Below, piece after piece: positions 40,689-50,196 of a DNA stretch of 64,000 nt. Numbering within the stretch: the stretch's first letter is position 1; every line of letters begins with the position of its first letter. The stretch is from Corynebacterium pelargi. Lineage in GTDB: Bacteria > Actinomycetota > Actinomycetes > Mycobacteriales > Mycobacteriaceae. The stretch is taken from contig NZ_BMCX01000001.1 of NCBI RefSeq assembly GCF_014635485.1, positions 177,239 to 241,238 of the forward strand, written 5' to 3'. A program made the translations under genes and the position numbers. Below the pieces are notes generated by a model. The model was given only the letters and a program-made list of their open reading frames with translations, was not told the DNA's origin and did not search any database.

Positions 40689-40778
40689 GCCTTCGTTTCC
40701 TTATGCCCTGCTGTGTTGCTACCACCGTGTGGTGGCACACAGCGCTCAAATCGCCACTATTTCCTTATTGCTTTGGAG

Positions 40779-41342
40779 CTAACTTTCAGTTGCTTGCTGG
40801 TTTACCACGTACAGGGGCACATCCCCTAGACGTTCTCGGCCGCCTAAACCGGCTACCTCTAACACTACGGCGCAGCCCACTACCTCACCACCACATTGCT
40901 CAATCAACTTAATGGCCGCGCTTAAGGTGCCACCGGTGGCCAGCACGTCGTCGACGACCATCACGCGCTTTCCATCAAGATCGAGGTTTTCAGCGGGCAG
41001 TTCAAGGGCTGCCTTGCCGTATTCAAGATCGTAGCTTTGGGTATGCACCGGTGGAGGCAACTTGCCCTTCTTGCGGATAGCCAAAATGCCGCTATCGGTG
41101 CAATACGCCACTGCTGAGCCAAGCAGGAAGCCACGGGCATCCAAACCGCCGATCAGATCGACCTCGGCTTTCGCCGCTTCGGCAGCGACGTCGTCGATAA
41201 TCAAGCGAAACGCCTCAGGATCAGCCAGCACCGGGGTGAGATCTTCAAAGAGCACACCTTCGACGGGGAAATCAGGCACCAGGCGTGTTTTTTGCTTGAG
41301 TGCGTCAATCGCGCTGCTATATCGAGGTTCCTTGCTTGTCAT
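40779..41342 (-). CDS. apt: Adenine phosphoribosyltransferase
   Basis: Salvages adenine to AMP with PRPP. 187 residues from the ATG at 41342 (GGA 7 bases upstream). [36 protein letters not shown] and the PRPP-binding [22 protein letters not shown] are diagnostic. An ATG 16 codons upstream has no ribosome site. It sits between the peptide-binding lipoprotein and rel, the arrangement seen across this order. Confidence 0.96.
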   Translation of the reverse strand: MTSKEPRYSSAIDALKQKTRLVPDFPVEGVLFEDLTPVLADPEAFRLIIDDVAAEAAKAEVDLIGGLDARGFLLGSAVAYCTDSGILAIRKKGKLPPPVHTQSYDLEYGKAALELPAENLDLDGKRVMVVDDVLATGGTLSAAIKLIEQCGGEVVGCAVVLEVAGLGGRERLGDVPLYVVNQQATES

Positions 41343-41413
41343 CTTGGGGTCCGTTTCTTCCTTTTGGTGGGTTCTACGCCTGGTGCTCATTGTGGTTGAT
41401 CAAAAAAGAGGGC

Positions 41414-43051
41414 TTATGGCTGCTTGCTGCTCCAGCGATCCATATTCCAACCAACGCCGGCGGCATTGGTGTTGGGCACAACGTGCAAGACATCGCGGTC
41501 ATACATTTGCACCCGCGGTTGGGTTGCTAGTGGCACGGTGCTGATCGTTTCCCAGGAGTCGGCTTCGTCTTTGCGCAGGCCTTCGATGTCTGCGCTCGAC
41601 TTCGCTACCCCGCTAAAGTCACTCACTGGGTCTACCGCCAATAGCAGCGCGTCCAGGGTGGCATTGGGGTGATAGGCGCCGGTGCCATCTGCCCCAACCC
41701 AGCGCAATTGATCAAAGGTGCCGCCCTGCTTGGAGGCATCCACGATTTCGATCCCGGCGGGCTCACAGGACTTGGCAATCGCCTTGACCATATCGGCCTT
41801 GCGCTTATCCGGTCCGGTATAGCCAATATTGATCGTGACGCCTTGGAGGGCCTTCGCCTCATCGATATTGGTGCGCAGGTGCGGCTCTGTGATGTCTTTG
41901 AGCTGCGATGCCGATGGGTCGCCTGCCCGAAGCATCCGAGTTACCACCGGGGTCACTGCCACGCCACTGGCTTTTTCGGAGGCTTTGGCCACGGCTGCTT
42001 GGTCGATACACGCCGCGAAGGCTTTGCGGTTTTCTGCCGTTGCAAACACCCCCGTATCCGAAAGCAGCAGAGAATCCGTCATCACGCCTTCCATCGCTGC
42101 GACTTCTACTGGGCGTTCTACATTGTCGCGGTCAAGCCACGACAGTTCATTCAAGCTGGTGGTATCGGCAACGCGAAGCACGCCATCCTTGCGCAGTTGT
42201 TGCAGATCAGATCCCCTGGGCCACACCACTAACTCTGGTTCCTCAGCAGGTGCGCCGGCGTAGTACTCGTTGCGTTCGAGGACCACCTCGCCTTGCTCGC
42301 CAACTGAGCGGATCTTATAAGGCCCGAGGCTTTGTTGCAGCGAGGGATTGAAATCTTCGAGCTCATAGCCCTTATTCCATGCCTCGGCGACTCCTTCGAG
42401 CATCCCCCATTGCTGATTGATTAAGGCAGCATTGAGTTCTTCCATGCTCAGCCCGGCTTCCCTGGCAATCGCGTGGGCAGGCAGGAGTGTTCCAGCGGGG
42501 AAAATCTGGCGCCATCGAGGACCAAAGCCCTGTTTGAACACCACGTCCACCACCCGGCTATTGGGTTGGCATTCCACGCTTTCCACTTCGTTCATCAACG
42601 GCATGTAGGAGTGGAATAGCGAGGGCATGGTTCCAGCGCGGAAAGCGAGCAGGAATGAGTCGCAGGTCAAAGCCGCACCATCGGAGAACTTCGCCTTCTC
42701 GTTGATCTTGAACTCAGCGCGTTGCTGCACTCCAGGAAGCAGGTGGCCTTCTGCTAGGTCGCGGTTTGGAATCCACTGCCCTTTTGGCCCTTGGGTAAAA
42801 GGTCCTGGATACAGTCTGCTGCTTAAGGCCTGCGCATCGATGGACGCCCCCAGGGAGCTACCGGCGTTGGTGGTTTCTAGTGGCGAATCCACGGCGTAGC
42901 CGAAAAGTTCATTGCTTGGGGTGTCTCGACCTTCGGGTTCATCGTTGCCGCATGCTTGAACGCTCAGGGCGGTAACAAGCGTTGTGGCCAAAAGAGCAAG
43001 CGAAGTGCGCATCCGGCGTGCCCGCGTGGAAGATGCCAATACGACAGTCAC
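41414..43051 (-). CDS. Peptide ABC-transporter substrate-binding lipoprotein (family 5)
   Basis: 545 residues. N-terminal signal peptide with lipobox ALSVQAC (cysteine at about residue 34), then a family 5 extracellular solute-binding fold: GTLLPAHAIARE, LGPYKIRSVGEQGEVVLERNEYY and the C-terminal region. It occupies the same place as Rv2585c in mycobacteria (between apt and secF). No permease genes are adjacent, so it may act with a distant transporter or have another role. The GTG has AAAGGTGG 10 bases upstream. Likely exported and lipidated. Confidence 0.9.
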   Translation of the reverse strand: MTVVLASSTRARRMRTSLALLATTLVTALSVQACGNDEPEGRDTPSNELFGYAVDSPLETTNAGSSLGASIDAQALSSRLYPGPFTQGPKGQWIPNRDLAEGHLLPGVQQRAEFKINEKAKFSDGAALTCDSFLLAFRAGTMPSLFHSYMPLMNEVESVECQPNSRVVDVVFKQGFGPRWRQIFPAGTLLPAHAIAREAGLSMEELNAALINQQWGMLEGVAEAWNKGYELEDFNPSLQQSLGPYKIRSVGEQGEVVLERNEYYAGAPAEEPELVVWPRGSDLQQLRKDGVLRVADTTSLNELSWLDRDNVERPVEVAAMEGVMTDSLLLSDTGVFATAENRKAFAACIDQAAVAKASEKASGVAVTPVVTRMLRAGDPSASQLKDITEPHLRTNIDEAKALQGVTINIGYTGPDKRKADMVKAIAKSCEPAGIEIVDASKQGGTFDQLRWVGADGTGAYHPNATLDALLLAVDPVSDFSGVAKSSADIEGLRKDEADSWETISTVPLATQPRVQMYDRDVLHVVPNTNAAGVGWNMDRWSSKQP

Positions 43052-43076
43052 TAAGGGGCAACCACCTTTCTTTTCC

Positions 43077-43090
43077 CGGCCTCAAGGCCG
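43077..43090 (-). promoter_or_regulatory. Stem-loop just upstream of the lipoprotein ribosome site
   Basis: CGGCCT-TG-AGGCCG on the minus strand, a 6-bp perfect stem with a tiny loop, lies about 26 bases before the GTG of the lipoprotein gene and a few bases before its ribosome site. It could affect translation; no specific mechanism is known. Confidence 0.4.
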
Positions 43091-43314
43091 TTGCAGTTGG
43101 TGCGCAACGTCTTGGCTAATGCGCATATGCGGTGAGCTTTCACAGCGCCGAGGCCGAAAAAGCTGCTACCACTTTTGGTGTGTTCAAGTCGTAGCCTAAG
43201 CGCTGTGCAAGCCATCGAAGCCTCCGCATGATAGCAATCCTGTTCAGTATAAAACCCAAAAGTTCTGCTTCCCGAATCAGGTGTAATCCCCTTGCACCAC
43301 TTCGCTGTTGGCAT

Positions 43315-43342
43315 ATGCAAAACACCCCGCATAAGCGGGGTG
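43315..43342 (-). terminator. Terminator after secF
   Basis: An 8-bp stem (CACCCCGC 43323-43330 with GCGGGGTG 43335-43342) and a 4-base loop, followed on the minus strand by TTTTGCAT, 16 bases after the secF stop codon. Confidence 0.85.
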
Positions 43343-43357
43343 AGATAGCAGGTGGCG

Positions 43358-44464
43358 TTAGCCTTGACCTGGGCGCCAGGTGGCTCCCGTCGACGGAGGC
43401 GTCTGAGGTTTCTCTGTGTCGAGACGATCGTGGATGATCGCTTCGTCGATAGCCTCATCCTCAGGGTCTTCTACATGCTCGCGGGCACGAAGCACCTGGG
43501 CGTTATGTGCCTTTACCTTCGCTTCGCGTTCCTTGAGCGATACCAGCAGCGGCGTTGCAAGGAAGATCGAGGAGAACGTACCTTCAACCACGCCGATGAG
43601 CTGCACCAGTGCAAGATCCTTCAAGGTGCCAACGCCCATGAGCCACACGGCCACCACCATCAGCGCAAGGATCGGCAGTGCGGAAATGATGGTGGTCGAA
43701 ATCGAGCGCATCACCGTTTGGTTGACGGCCTCATTGGCTAGCTCACCATAGGTGCGACGGCGATTGCCCAGATAACCGGCGGTAAGTTCACGAACCTTGT
43801 CAAAGACGATCACCGTGTCGTACAGGGAGAAGGCAAGCACGGTGAGCAAACCGATCACGGTCGCCGGGGTTACTTCAAAGCCCACCAGCGAGTAAATGCC
43901 GGCGATCACCACAAGGTCCACCAGCAGCGCAAGCATGGCTGCTACGCCCATCTTCCTTTCAAGCCTGAGCGCGATGTAGATGAAGACCGCGGCTAGGAAC
44001 ACGCCCATGGCCAGCAGCATGCGGGAGGTGATCGTCGAGCCCCAGGATTCAGAGACGGTGGAATCACCAATGGCGTCCGGGGTTTGCTCCCCGGAGGCAT
44101 TTTCCGGCTTGTACTGCTCGTAAAGGGCATTTCGTGCGGCATCAATTTGGTCTTGGTTGAGCCGCTCAGAGGTGATCTCAAGAATGCGGCTATCGCCCGC
44201 TCCAACGATCTGCACCTGCTCGGGCGTGATGCCAGTGGCATCCTCAAAGGTGCGTTCTACTTGCTGGGTATTGAGCTGAGCCGCAGGCATGTTCATCTTG
44301 GTGCCGCCAACGAAGTCAATACCGAGGCTGAAACCACGAATACCAATGGCGACAAGGCACACCAGCAAAATGCCCGCGGTAATGGCGTACCACTTCCGGC
44401 GTTGGCCAACGAAGTCGAGGCCGCCGTCGCCGGTGTAGAGCTTACTTAGCAGGTTGTTGCTCAT
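43358..44464 (-). CDS. secF: Protein translocase subunit SecF
   Basis: Membrane subunit of the SecDF complex, which uses the proton gradient to finish protein export. 368 residues with six transmembrane helices expected: one near residue 35, then four in the C-terminal half. The RND-type motif GIRGFSLGIDFVGGTKMNM lies at the N-terminus; TVLAFSLYDTVIVFDKVRE and RSISTTIISALPI follow. AAGGAG precedes the ATG by about 8 bases; it starts 2 bases after the secD stop, so the pair is coupled. Last in secD-secF before a terminator. Confidence 0.97.
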   Translation of the reverse strand: MSNNLLSKLYTGDGGLDFVGQRRKWYAITAGILLVCLVAIGIRGFSLGIDFVGGTKMNMPAAQLNTQQVERTFEDATGITPEQVQIVGAGDSRILEITSERLNQDQIDAARNALYEQYKPENASGEQTPDAIGDSTVSESWGSTITSRMLLAMGVFLAAVFIYIALRLERKMGVAAMLALLVDLVVIAGIYSLVGFEVTPATVIGLLTVLAFSLYDTVIVFDKVRELTAGYLGNRRRTYGELANEAVNQTVMRSISTTIISALPILALMVVAVWLMGVGTLKDLALVQLIGVVEGTFSSIFLATPLLVSLKEREAKVKAHNAQVLRAREHVEDPEDEAIDEAIIHDRLDTEKPQTPPSTGATWRPGQG

Positions 44465-44466
44465 AT

Positions 44467-46272
44467 TTAACGCTCCTTTTCGGTGTCGGCTGCCTGAGCT
44501 TGTCGACGCTTCTGCTCACTGATTTTGAACATCCTGCCAAGACCGTTGGCGCTCGGGCGAGCAGTCCAGGGCTTTCTGGAGGCCAAGATAACCAAGGGAG
44601 CGGTAAAGAGGAATACCACGAACAAGTCGAAGAGCGTGGTCAATCCGAGGGTGAAGGCAAAGCCCTTCACCGAGCCCACGGCCAGGAAGTAGATCACCAC
44701 AGCACCGATCAAGGTCACGGCGTTACCAGTAACGATGGTCTGCTTTGCACGATCCCAACCGCGTGGCACTGCCGAACGGAAGGTTCTGCCCTCACGCACT
44801 TCGTCTTTAATTCTTTCGTAGAGCACCACGAAGGAGTCAGCGGTGGTGCCGATACCAATGATCAAACCGGCCACACCCGCGAGATCAAGCGAGTAGCCGA
44901 TCCAGCGACCGAGGAGCACCAAAGCTCCGTAGACCAAGGCGAAGGATGCGCTCAAGGCCACCATGGAGATCACGCCGAAGAATCGGTAGTTCACCAGCGA
45001 GTACAGCGCCACCAGCAGGACGCCTACTAAGCCGGCAATCAGACCGGCCTTTAAGGAGGCCGCACCAAGTGATGCCGGCACCGTGGTGGTGGTACCGCCG
45101 GCCTCGCCGTTTTCACCTGCAAAGCTCAGCGGCAGCGCACCATAGCGCAAGTTATTGGCCAGTTCCTGTGCCTGCTGCTGGGTGAAATCACCGGTGATGC
45201 TCGTGCCGGAGCCCACTGGGGTGGCCGAACGAATCACGGGAGCAGAAATGATCTTCGAGTCCAAGGTGATAGCTACCTGCTGGTTGAGGTAGTCGCTGGT
45301 CAGCTTGGCCCAAGTAGCCGAGCCCTGGTCACCATTATCGGACTTGAAGGAGAAGTTGATTTCCATCTCGCCGGTTTGAGGATTCAAACCACCATTGATT
45401 GGGCGGTTGGTGTCGATCTCATCACCGGTGAGGCGCTTGCCATTGGGCTCATCTTGGCCGATGAGCAAGGGACTTGGATCCAAGATGTAGATCCTTGCGC
45501 CGGCGTTCTCTCCCTCGGGGGCACAGGCCACGAGTGGCTTGGAGGGATCATCGGCACCCTGGAGCGGATCGGGCTTGCCAGGTTCGCATTGCATGAGGCT
45601 GCTCGCAGCGATCTGCACATTGGGATCAGTCGATTGGCGATCCTTCTTGAGCACCTCAAGGATTTCTTTTCGACGCTGCTCGGCCTCAATCGAGTTCGCC
45701 GGCTCCTCAGGCTCCTTGGCGCTCACCTTTTCTGGCTTGGCCTCGTCGGCGTTTTTGCCCTCAGCTTGTGCAAGCAAACGAGCCTGCTCTTTGAGTGCAT
45801 TATTGGCCTGCTCAGGAGTGATAATGCCCAAGGACACCCAACGATTGGCCATGTCCACCATGTTCTTTTCCACTGCCGCACCATCTGGGTTTTGGGGCTG
45901 TGCAACCGGGCGGAAAAGCAACTGTGAGGTCTGGCCTAAGGCGCGCGCCTGGGAAGTGTCGGTGCCTGGGACAGTAATCACCAATGTCTTGCCATCGGCC
46001 ACCACCGTGGCACCACTCACGCCCATGCCATTGACGCGGTTTTCAAGGATATTGCGTGCCTGTGCGAGTTGTTCATCGCTAGGATCTTGACCCTGTGGCA
46101 CCAGCGTGACTCGGGTGCCACCTTGGAGGTCAATACCTAATTTAGGCTTTGGGCTGCCATCGCCGGTGAAAAAGATCAGTGCATAGATGACAGCAAGTAC
46201 GGCAATAAAAAGAGCGATGGCACGTTTGGGCCATGTTCTCCATTTTGCCCCTGCGCGTTGTTGCGAAGGCAA
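44467..46272 (-). CDS. secD: Protein translocase subunit SecD
   Basis: Partner of SecF; large periplasmic P1 domain grips emerging proteins. 601 residues: a transmembrane helix near 20-36, LGIDLQGGTRVTLVPQG, a charged insertion at about 150-215 rich in Lys and Glu, then five helices including GLIIGIGTTADSFVVLYERIKDE. The start is TTG at 46272 with GGGAG 8 bases upstream. A terminator lies between yajC and secD, so secDF probably has its own promoter. Confidence 0.96.
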   Translation of the reverse strand: MPSQQRAGAKWRTWPKRAIALFIAVLAVIYALIFFTGDGSPKPKLGIDLQGGTRVTLVPQGQDPSDEQLAQARNILENRVNGMGVSGATVVADGKTLVITVPGTDTSQARALGQTSQLLFRPVAQPQNPDGAAVEKNMVDMANRWVSLGIITPEQANNALKEQARLLAQAEGKNADEAKPEKVSAKEPEEPANSIEAEQRRKEILEVLKKDRQSTDPNVQIAASSLMQCEPGKPDPLQGADDPSKPLVACAPEGENAGARIYILDPSPLLIGQDEPNGKRLTGDEIDTNRPINGGLNPQTGEMEINFSFKSDNGDQGSATWAKLTSDYLNQQVAITLDSKIISAPVIRSATPVGSGTSITGDFTQQQAQELANNLRYGALPLSFAGENGEAGGTTTTVPASLGAASLKAGLIAGLVGVLLVALYSLVNYRFFGVISMVALSASFALVYGALVLLGRWIGYSLDLAGVAGLIIGIGTTADSFVVLYERIKDEVREGRTFRSAVPRGWDRAKQTIVTGNAVTLIGAVVIYFLAVGSVKGFAFTLGLTTLFDLFVVFLFTAPLVILASRKPWTARPSANGLGRMFKISEQKRRQAQAADTEKER

Positions 46273-46443
46273 TGCGAATTCTCCCTTGTTCTTGCGCTAT
46301 CCAGTAACGCCCGAGGAACCTGTACGCAAGCGCAGCTAGGGTGTCTGCACACTTGCGTGGGTTCCGGTGTTATCTCAACGGCTCATACTACGACATGACC
46401 TAAGATCCGCGTACACGCGTACCAAAGAAACACGCAATGGACA

Positions 46444-46484
46444 TACAAAAAGCGGCTGTAGGTTTTAGTTTTCCTACAACCGCT
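46444..46484 (-). terminator. Terminator after yajC
   Basis: A 12-bp stem with one G-U pair (46451-46462 with 46473-46484), a 10-base loop and TTTTTGTATG on the minus strand, 20 bases past the yajC stop codon. Confidence 0.85.
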
Positions 46485-46504
46485 GATGACACAAGACGTT
46501 GGGC

Positions 46505-46867
46505 TTAGCGCTGTGGCTGCTCGCCTGGATCCTGTTCGCTTTGCAGTTCAGCTTCTTCGGGCTGCGCTGCAGGCTGGGTGGCCTGCTGGGCTTGGACGCT
46601 ATCGCGTTCCTCGCGGGTGAGGTTGCGAACAATCACTGCCTTCTCCCACACGCTGATGTTCGAAGGAGAGGTTTCGAGCTCCACGGTGGTCTCGTCGATG
46701 CCACGAACAATAGCGTGCAAACCGGAATTGCTAAGCACGTGATCGCCGATCACCAGTTCTTCTTGCACCTGGTGGATACGAGCCAGTTCACGGCGCTGAC
46801 GGCGCTGCATCATCAGCGTTGGCAGGATCAGCACGACCAGCAGGAGGATCAGAAGTAAAAGATTCAT
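46505..46867 (-). CDS. yajC: Preprotein translocase accessory subunit YajC
   Basis: Small membrane protein that associates with SecDF. 120 residues: one N-terminal helix (3-18), the MMQRRQRRELARI basic segment, then IGDHVLSNSGLHAIVRGIDETTVELE, and a Gln/Glu-rich tail. The ATG lies 22 bases after the ruvB stop; no clear ribosome site, and a CACACT box 8 bases upstream may give a leaderless mRNA. Upstream of secD but separated by a terminator. Confidence 0.93.
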   Translation of the reverse strand: MNLLLLILLLVVLILPTLMMQRRQRRELARIHQVQEELVIGDHVLSNSGLHAIVRGIDETTVELETSPSNISVWEKAVIVRNLTREERDSVQAQQATQPAAQPEEAELQSEQDPGEQPQR

Positions 46868-46889
46868 AGTGTTCTAGTGTGCCAGATCC

Positions 46890-47975
46890 TTAAAGATCGA
46901 GCATGCCCAGGGTTCCCTCCGGTGGTTGCAGCCCGAGGTGCAACCAGGCTGCCGCGGTAGCGACACGGCCACGCGGTGTTCTTGCAATCATTCCGGCTCG
47001 CACCAAGTAGGGCTCGCAGACTTCTTCCACGGTGCTTGGTTCCTCACCTACGGCAATCGCTAGGGCATTCACACCAACCGGGCCGCCGCCGTGGCCACGA
47101 ATCAGGGCATCGAGCACTGCCCTATCCAGGCGATCAAGCCCACGCTCATCTACATCAAAGACCAATAGCGCTGCTTTGGCCGCCCCAAGGTCGATACGCC
47201 CGTCGGCATGTACTTCAGCAAAGTCTCGAACGCGACGCAGCAGACGGTTGGCAATACGCGGTGTGCCACGACTGCGGGAGGCGATTTCGCGGGCGGCGTC
47301 ATTGCTAATGCTCACGCCCAAGATATTCGCGGCGCGCAAGACCACCTTGGTCAGATCCTCGGTGGAGTAAAACTCCATTTGCGCAGTAAAGCCGAAACGA
47401 TCCCTCAACGGGCCGGTGAGCATACCCGAGCGAGTTGTCGCACCAACGAGGGTAAAAGGCGCCAATTCCAGCGGAATTGAGGTGGCCCCTGGGCCTTTGC
47501 CCACAATCACATCAACCCGGAAATCCTCCATGGCCATATACAGCATTTCTTCTGCTGGCCTGGCCATACGGTGAATCTCGTCGATAAACAGCACATCGCC
47601 TTCCATCAAGTTGGAAAGCATGGCGGCTAGATCGCCTGCGCGCTCCAGCGCTGGGCCGGAGGTCATTCTCAGCCCTGCCCCCAACTCATAGGCAATGATC
47701 ATTGCCATAGTGGTTTTGCCGAGGCCAGGCGGGCCGGAAAGCAAAACATGGTCTGGTGCTACGCCGCGGTGTTTCGCGCCACCGAGCACCAAATTGAGTT
47801 GATTGCGCACCTTGGGTTGGCCAATGAATTCCTCGATGCTTTTTGGGCGCAAGGAACTTTCAACATCGCGCTCACCGTCTTGCTGCGTGGGTTCTACGGC
47901 ATCACGTTGTTGCGCAGGGCTGGGTTGATTCGCTGAGCCTGCGATGTTGAATTCAGTCTTTTCTATATTGGCCAT
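46890..47975 (-). CDS. ruvB: Holliday junction branch-migration ATPase RuvB
   Basis: Motor that drives branch migration with RuvA. 361 residues from the ATG at 47975 (AAGGGAAG upstream). [20 protein letters not shown], Walker [17 protein letters not shown], Walker [18 protein letters not shown], sensor [21 protein letters not shown] and the winged-helix C-terminus with RTPRGRVAT. The upstream extension of 11 codons is unlikely. It lies between ruvA and yajC in the ruvC-ruvA-ruvB order. Confidence 0.97.
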   Translation of the reverse strand: MANIEKTEFNIAGSANQPSPAQQRDAVEPTQQDGERDVESSLRPKSIEEFIGQPKVRNQLNLVLGGAKHRGVAPDHVLLSGPPGLGKTTMAMIIAYELGAGLRMTSGPALERAGDLAAMLSNLMEGDVLFIDEIHRMARPAEEMLYMAMEDFRVDVIVGKGPGATSIPLELAPFTLVGATTRSGMLTGPLRDRFGFTAQMEFYSTEDLTKVVLRAANILGVSISNDAAREIASRSRGTPRIANRLLRRVRDFAEVHADGRIDLGAAKAALLVFDVDERGLDRLDRAVLDALIRGHGGGPVGVNALAIAVGEEPSTVEEVCEPYLVRAGMIARTPRGRVATAAAWLHLGLQPPEGTLGMLDL

Positions 47976-48030
47976 AGTTGGCGGGTACTTCCCTTCTCCG
48001 CATTCCAAATATGCGCTTTAAGGCTCAAGC

Positions 48031-48636
48031 TTATCTTCTGCCCAAGACGTTCAATGTGGCATGCAGGGCTTTAGAAGCATCCAATTGCGGAGTTTCTTTG
48101 AGCACCGCATCTAAGGCGGGTTGAGCAACTTTTTCGCTAAAGCCGAGGCCGATGAGCGCTTCTAATACCGCTTCGGCCACTCCCGGCTGCGCGCCGGTTT
48201 GGACTGAAGCCTGTGTTGGGGCTTCGGCGCTGGCGTAATTGCCAACCTTATCTTTGAGGTCTACTACCATTCGCTCCGCGGTGCGTTTGCCTACACCGGG
48301 GATTTGTTGGAGGGCCTTGGCATCGCCGTTGCGGATGTGTTGGGCAATCTCCTCGCAGCTAAACACCGCCTGGGCAGCAAGCGCGAGCCTCGGGCCCAGT
48401 CCAGAGACTGACTGCAACAAGATGAACATCTCTTTTTCTTCCTGCTCCAGGAATCCATAGAGCAGGTGCTGGTCTTCTCTGATGACTTGGCTGGTGATGA
48501 CCTTGGCTTCCTCGCCGCGCAGCAGGCGCCCTAGTGTTCGGGGGCTACACCACACCTCATATCCCACCCCGGAGCATTCAATAACTGCTCGGTCGAGCGC
48601 AATCTCGCTGATGGTGCCCCTTAGATAGGCAATCAT
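48031..48636 (-). CDS. ruvA: Holliday junction DNA-binding protein RuvA
   Basis: Tetramer that binds four-way DNA junctions and recruits RuvB. 201 residues: N-terminal OB fold (MIAYLRGTISEIALDRAVIE), then helix-hairpin-helix motifs VSGLGPRLALA and LQQIPGVGKRTAERMVVDLK, and the C-terminal domain that contacts RuvB. GAAAG lies 4 bases before the ATG. It lies 46 bases after ruvC. Confidence 0.97.
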   Translation of the reverse strand: MIAYLRGTISEIALDRAVIECSGVGYEVWCSPRTLGRLLRGEEAKVITSQVIREDQHLLYGFLEQEEKEMFILLQSVSGLGPRLALAAQAVFSCEEIAQHIRNGDAKALQQIPGVGKRTAERMVVDLKDKVGNYASAEAPTQASVQTGAQPGVAEAVLEALIGLGFSEKVAQPALDAVLKETPQLDASKALHATLNVLGRR

Positions 48637-48682
48637 GGTGCTTTCGCTTTCTTTGTCGAGTTGGTGGTTGGCTGCTGTAGCG

Positions 48683-49210
48683 CTATTTCAAGGTATTGGA
48701 TCGGAGTCGCTGTTCGTATCCCAGTGTGGAGGCTCGCCAGCAATGGCATACCCCAAGGGCAAGCGCATCGGCGGCATCGGCTGGTTTTGGCGGTTCACTG
48801 AGCCCAAGAATGCGGGTGATCATTGCGGTCATTTGTTTCTTGTCGGCCCGACCATTTCCCGTCACGGCCTTTTTCACTTCGCTGGGGGTGTACATATGCA
48901 CCTCCAGGCCACGTTGCGCGGCGGCCAGCATTAATACGCCAACGCCGTGGGCGGTATGCATGACGGTTGAGACGTTGCCTCGTTCAAAGATGCGTTCCAG
49001 GGCCACCACGTCGGGTTGGTATTCATCGAGCCACTCATTGACGGCCTCGCTGAGTTCTAGCAGGCGTTGGGTCAGTTGCTCGTTGCTCGGGGTTCTGACC
49101 ACTCCTACTGCCACAGGTATGACCTGCCGGCCATGTCCGGCGTCTACTACTGAGAGCCCGCAGCGGGTCAGACCAGGATCTATCCCCATTACTCTCAGAC
49201 CTTTGGGCAT
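48683..49210 (-). CDS. ruvC: Crossover junction endodeoxyribonuclease RuvC
   Basis: Cuts Holliday junctions symmetrically. 175 residues from the ATG at 49210. Catalytic acidic residues are visible in [24 protein letters not shown] and [11 protein letters not shown], plus the [15 protein letters not shown] segment. A 15-codon upstream extension has no family match. First of ruvC-ruvA-ruvB. Confidence 0.96.
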   Translation of the reverse strand: MPKGLRVMGIDPGLTRCGLSVVDAGHGRQVIPVAVGVVRTPSNEQLTQRLLELSEAVNEWLDEYQPDVVALERIFERGNVSTVMHTAHGVGVLMLAAAQRGLEVHMYTPSEVKKAVTGNGRADKKQMTAMITRILGLSEPPKPADAADALALGVCHCWRASTLGYEQRLRSNTLK

Positions 49211-49280
49211 GAACTCACTTTCTGTGTGTGGCTTTGGGCGCTTGCGGCGCCACAATCCCTCTTAAATTAGCACAGAGTTG

Positions 49281-49320
49281 CGAAAACCGGGGTACCGAAC
49301 GCTGTAGTCGGTACCCCGGT
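49281..49320 (-). terminator. Terminator after the yebC family gene
   Basis: A perfect 13-bp stem (49286-49298 with 49308-49320) and a 9-base loop; the minus strand continues with TTTTCGC. It lies 17 bases after the YebC stop codon and separates it from ruvC. Confidence 0.85.
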
Positions 49321-49337
49321 ACGTGGAGTGCTAGGGC

Positions 49338-50090
49338 TTAATCTTCAAGCTCAGCGAGCACTTCATCACTCAGGCTCATGTTGGTAAAGACATTTTGCAC
49401 GTCATCGGATTCTTCCAGCGCATCAATAAGGCGAAGAATCTTTCGAGCATCCGCTACGCCAAGATCCACCTCCACGGAGGCACGGAAATCTTGGTCGGCT
49501 TCATCGACTTCGATGCCTGCATCGCTCAGGGCTGCCTTTACTGCAACCATGTCGCCGGGTGCACACAGGATTTCGAACTTATCGCCTACCTGATTCACTT
49601 CTTCAGCGCCTGCGTCCAGCACGGCCATGAGTACATCGTCTTCGCTGAGATCGCCTTGCTCAACGAGGACTACACCCTGGCGGCTAAAGAGGTACGACAC
49701 CGCACCGTTTTCGGCCATGTTGCCACCGTTTTTGGTCATGCGGGTGCGCACTTCGCTCGCGGCACGGTTGCGGTTATCGGTAAGGCACTCGATCATGACG
49801 GCCACACCATTGGGGCCATAGCCTTCATAAAAGATGGTCTGCCAATCAGCGCCACCGGCTTCCTCACCGGAACCGCGCTTGCGGGCACGCTCGATATTGT
49901 CGTTGGGAACCGAGGCCTTCTTGGCCTTCTTGATCATATCGTCCAGGGTGGGGTTGGCGGCGGGGTCGCCACCACCGGTACGGGCTGCTACCTCAATGTT
50001 TTTAATCAGCTTGGCAAATTCTTTGCCTCGCTTGGCGTCATTGGCCGCCTTCTTGTGTTTCGTAGTAGCCCATTTTGAGTGCCCTGACAT
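49338..50090 (-). CDS. yebC: YebC/PmpR family protein
   Basis: Conserved bacterial protein; the family has been described as a transcriptional regulator and, more recently, as a translation factor for polyproline stretches. 250 residues: [28 protein letters not shown], the acidic [24 protein letters not shown] and GALIDALEE-like C-terminal segment (here [19 protein letters not shown]). GGGG lies 5 bases before the ATG. Upstream of ruvC, a common arrangement. Confidence 0.96.
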   Translation of the reverse strand: MSGHSKWATTKHKKAANDAKRGKEFAKLIKNIEVAARTGGGDPAANPTLDDMIKKAKKASVPNDNIERARKRGSGEEAGGADWQTIFYEGYGPNGVAVMIECLTDNRNRAASEVRTRMTKNGGNMAENGAVSYLFSRQGVVLVEQGDLSEDDVLMAVLDAGAEEVNQVGDKFEILCAPGDMVAVKAALSDAGIEVDEADQDFRASVEVDLGVADARKILRLIDALEESDDVQNVFTNMSLSDEVLAELED

Positions 50091-50196
50091 AATTTCCCCT
50101 TCTATAACTGCGGTAATACGGAATAAAGTTTTGAACCGGCGCCATTATACGCCCGAGTGGCTTTCATGCAGGAAGCAGACCCAGGCGCGTCGGGCA

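Larger units (their letters stand above)
43052..43357. other. Intergenic region between secF and the lipoprotein gene
   Basis: 306 bases. The secF end carries a terminator (43315-43342). A TATACT -10-like box for the lipoprotein gene is seen on the minus strand near 43245-43250, which would give a leader of about 190 bases. A small perfect stem-loop (43077-43090) lies just upstream of its ribosome site. No gene is visible. Confidence 0.55.
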
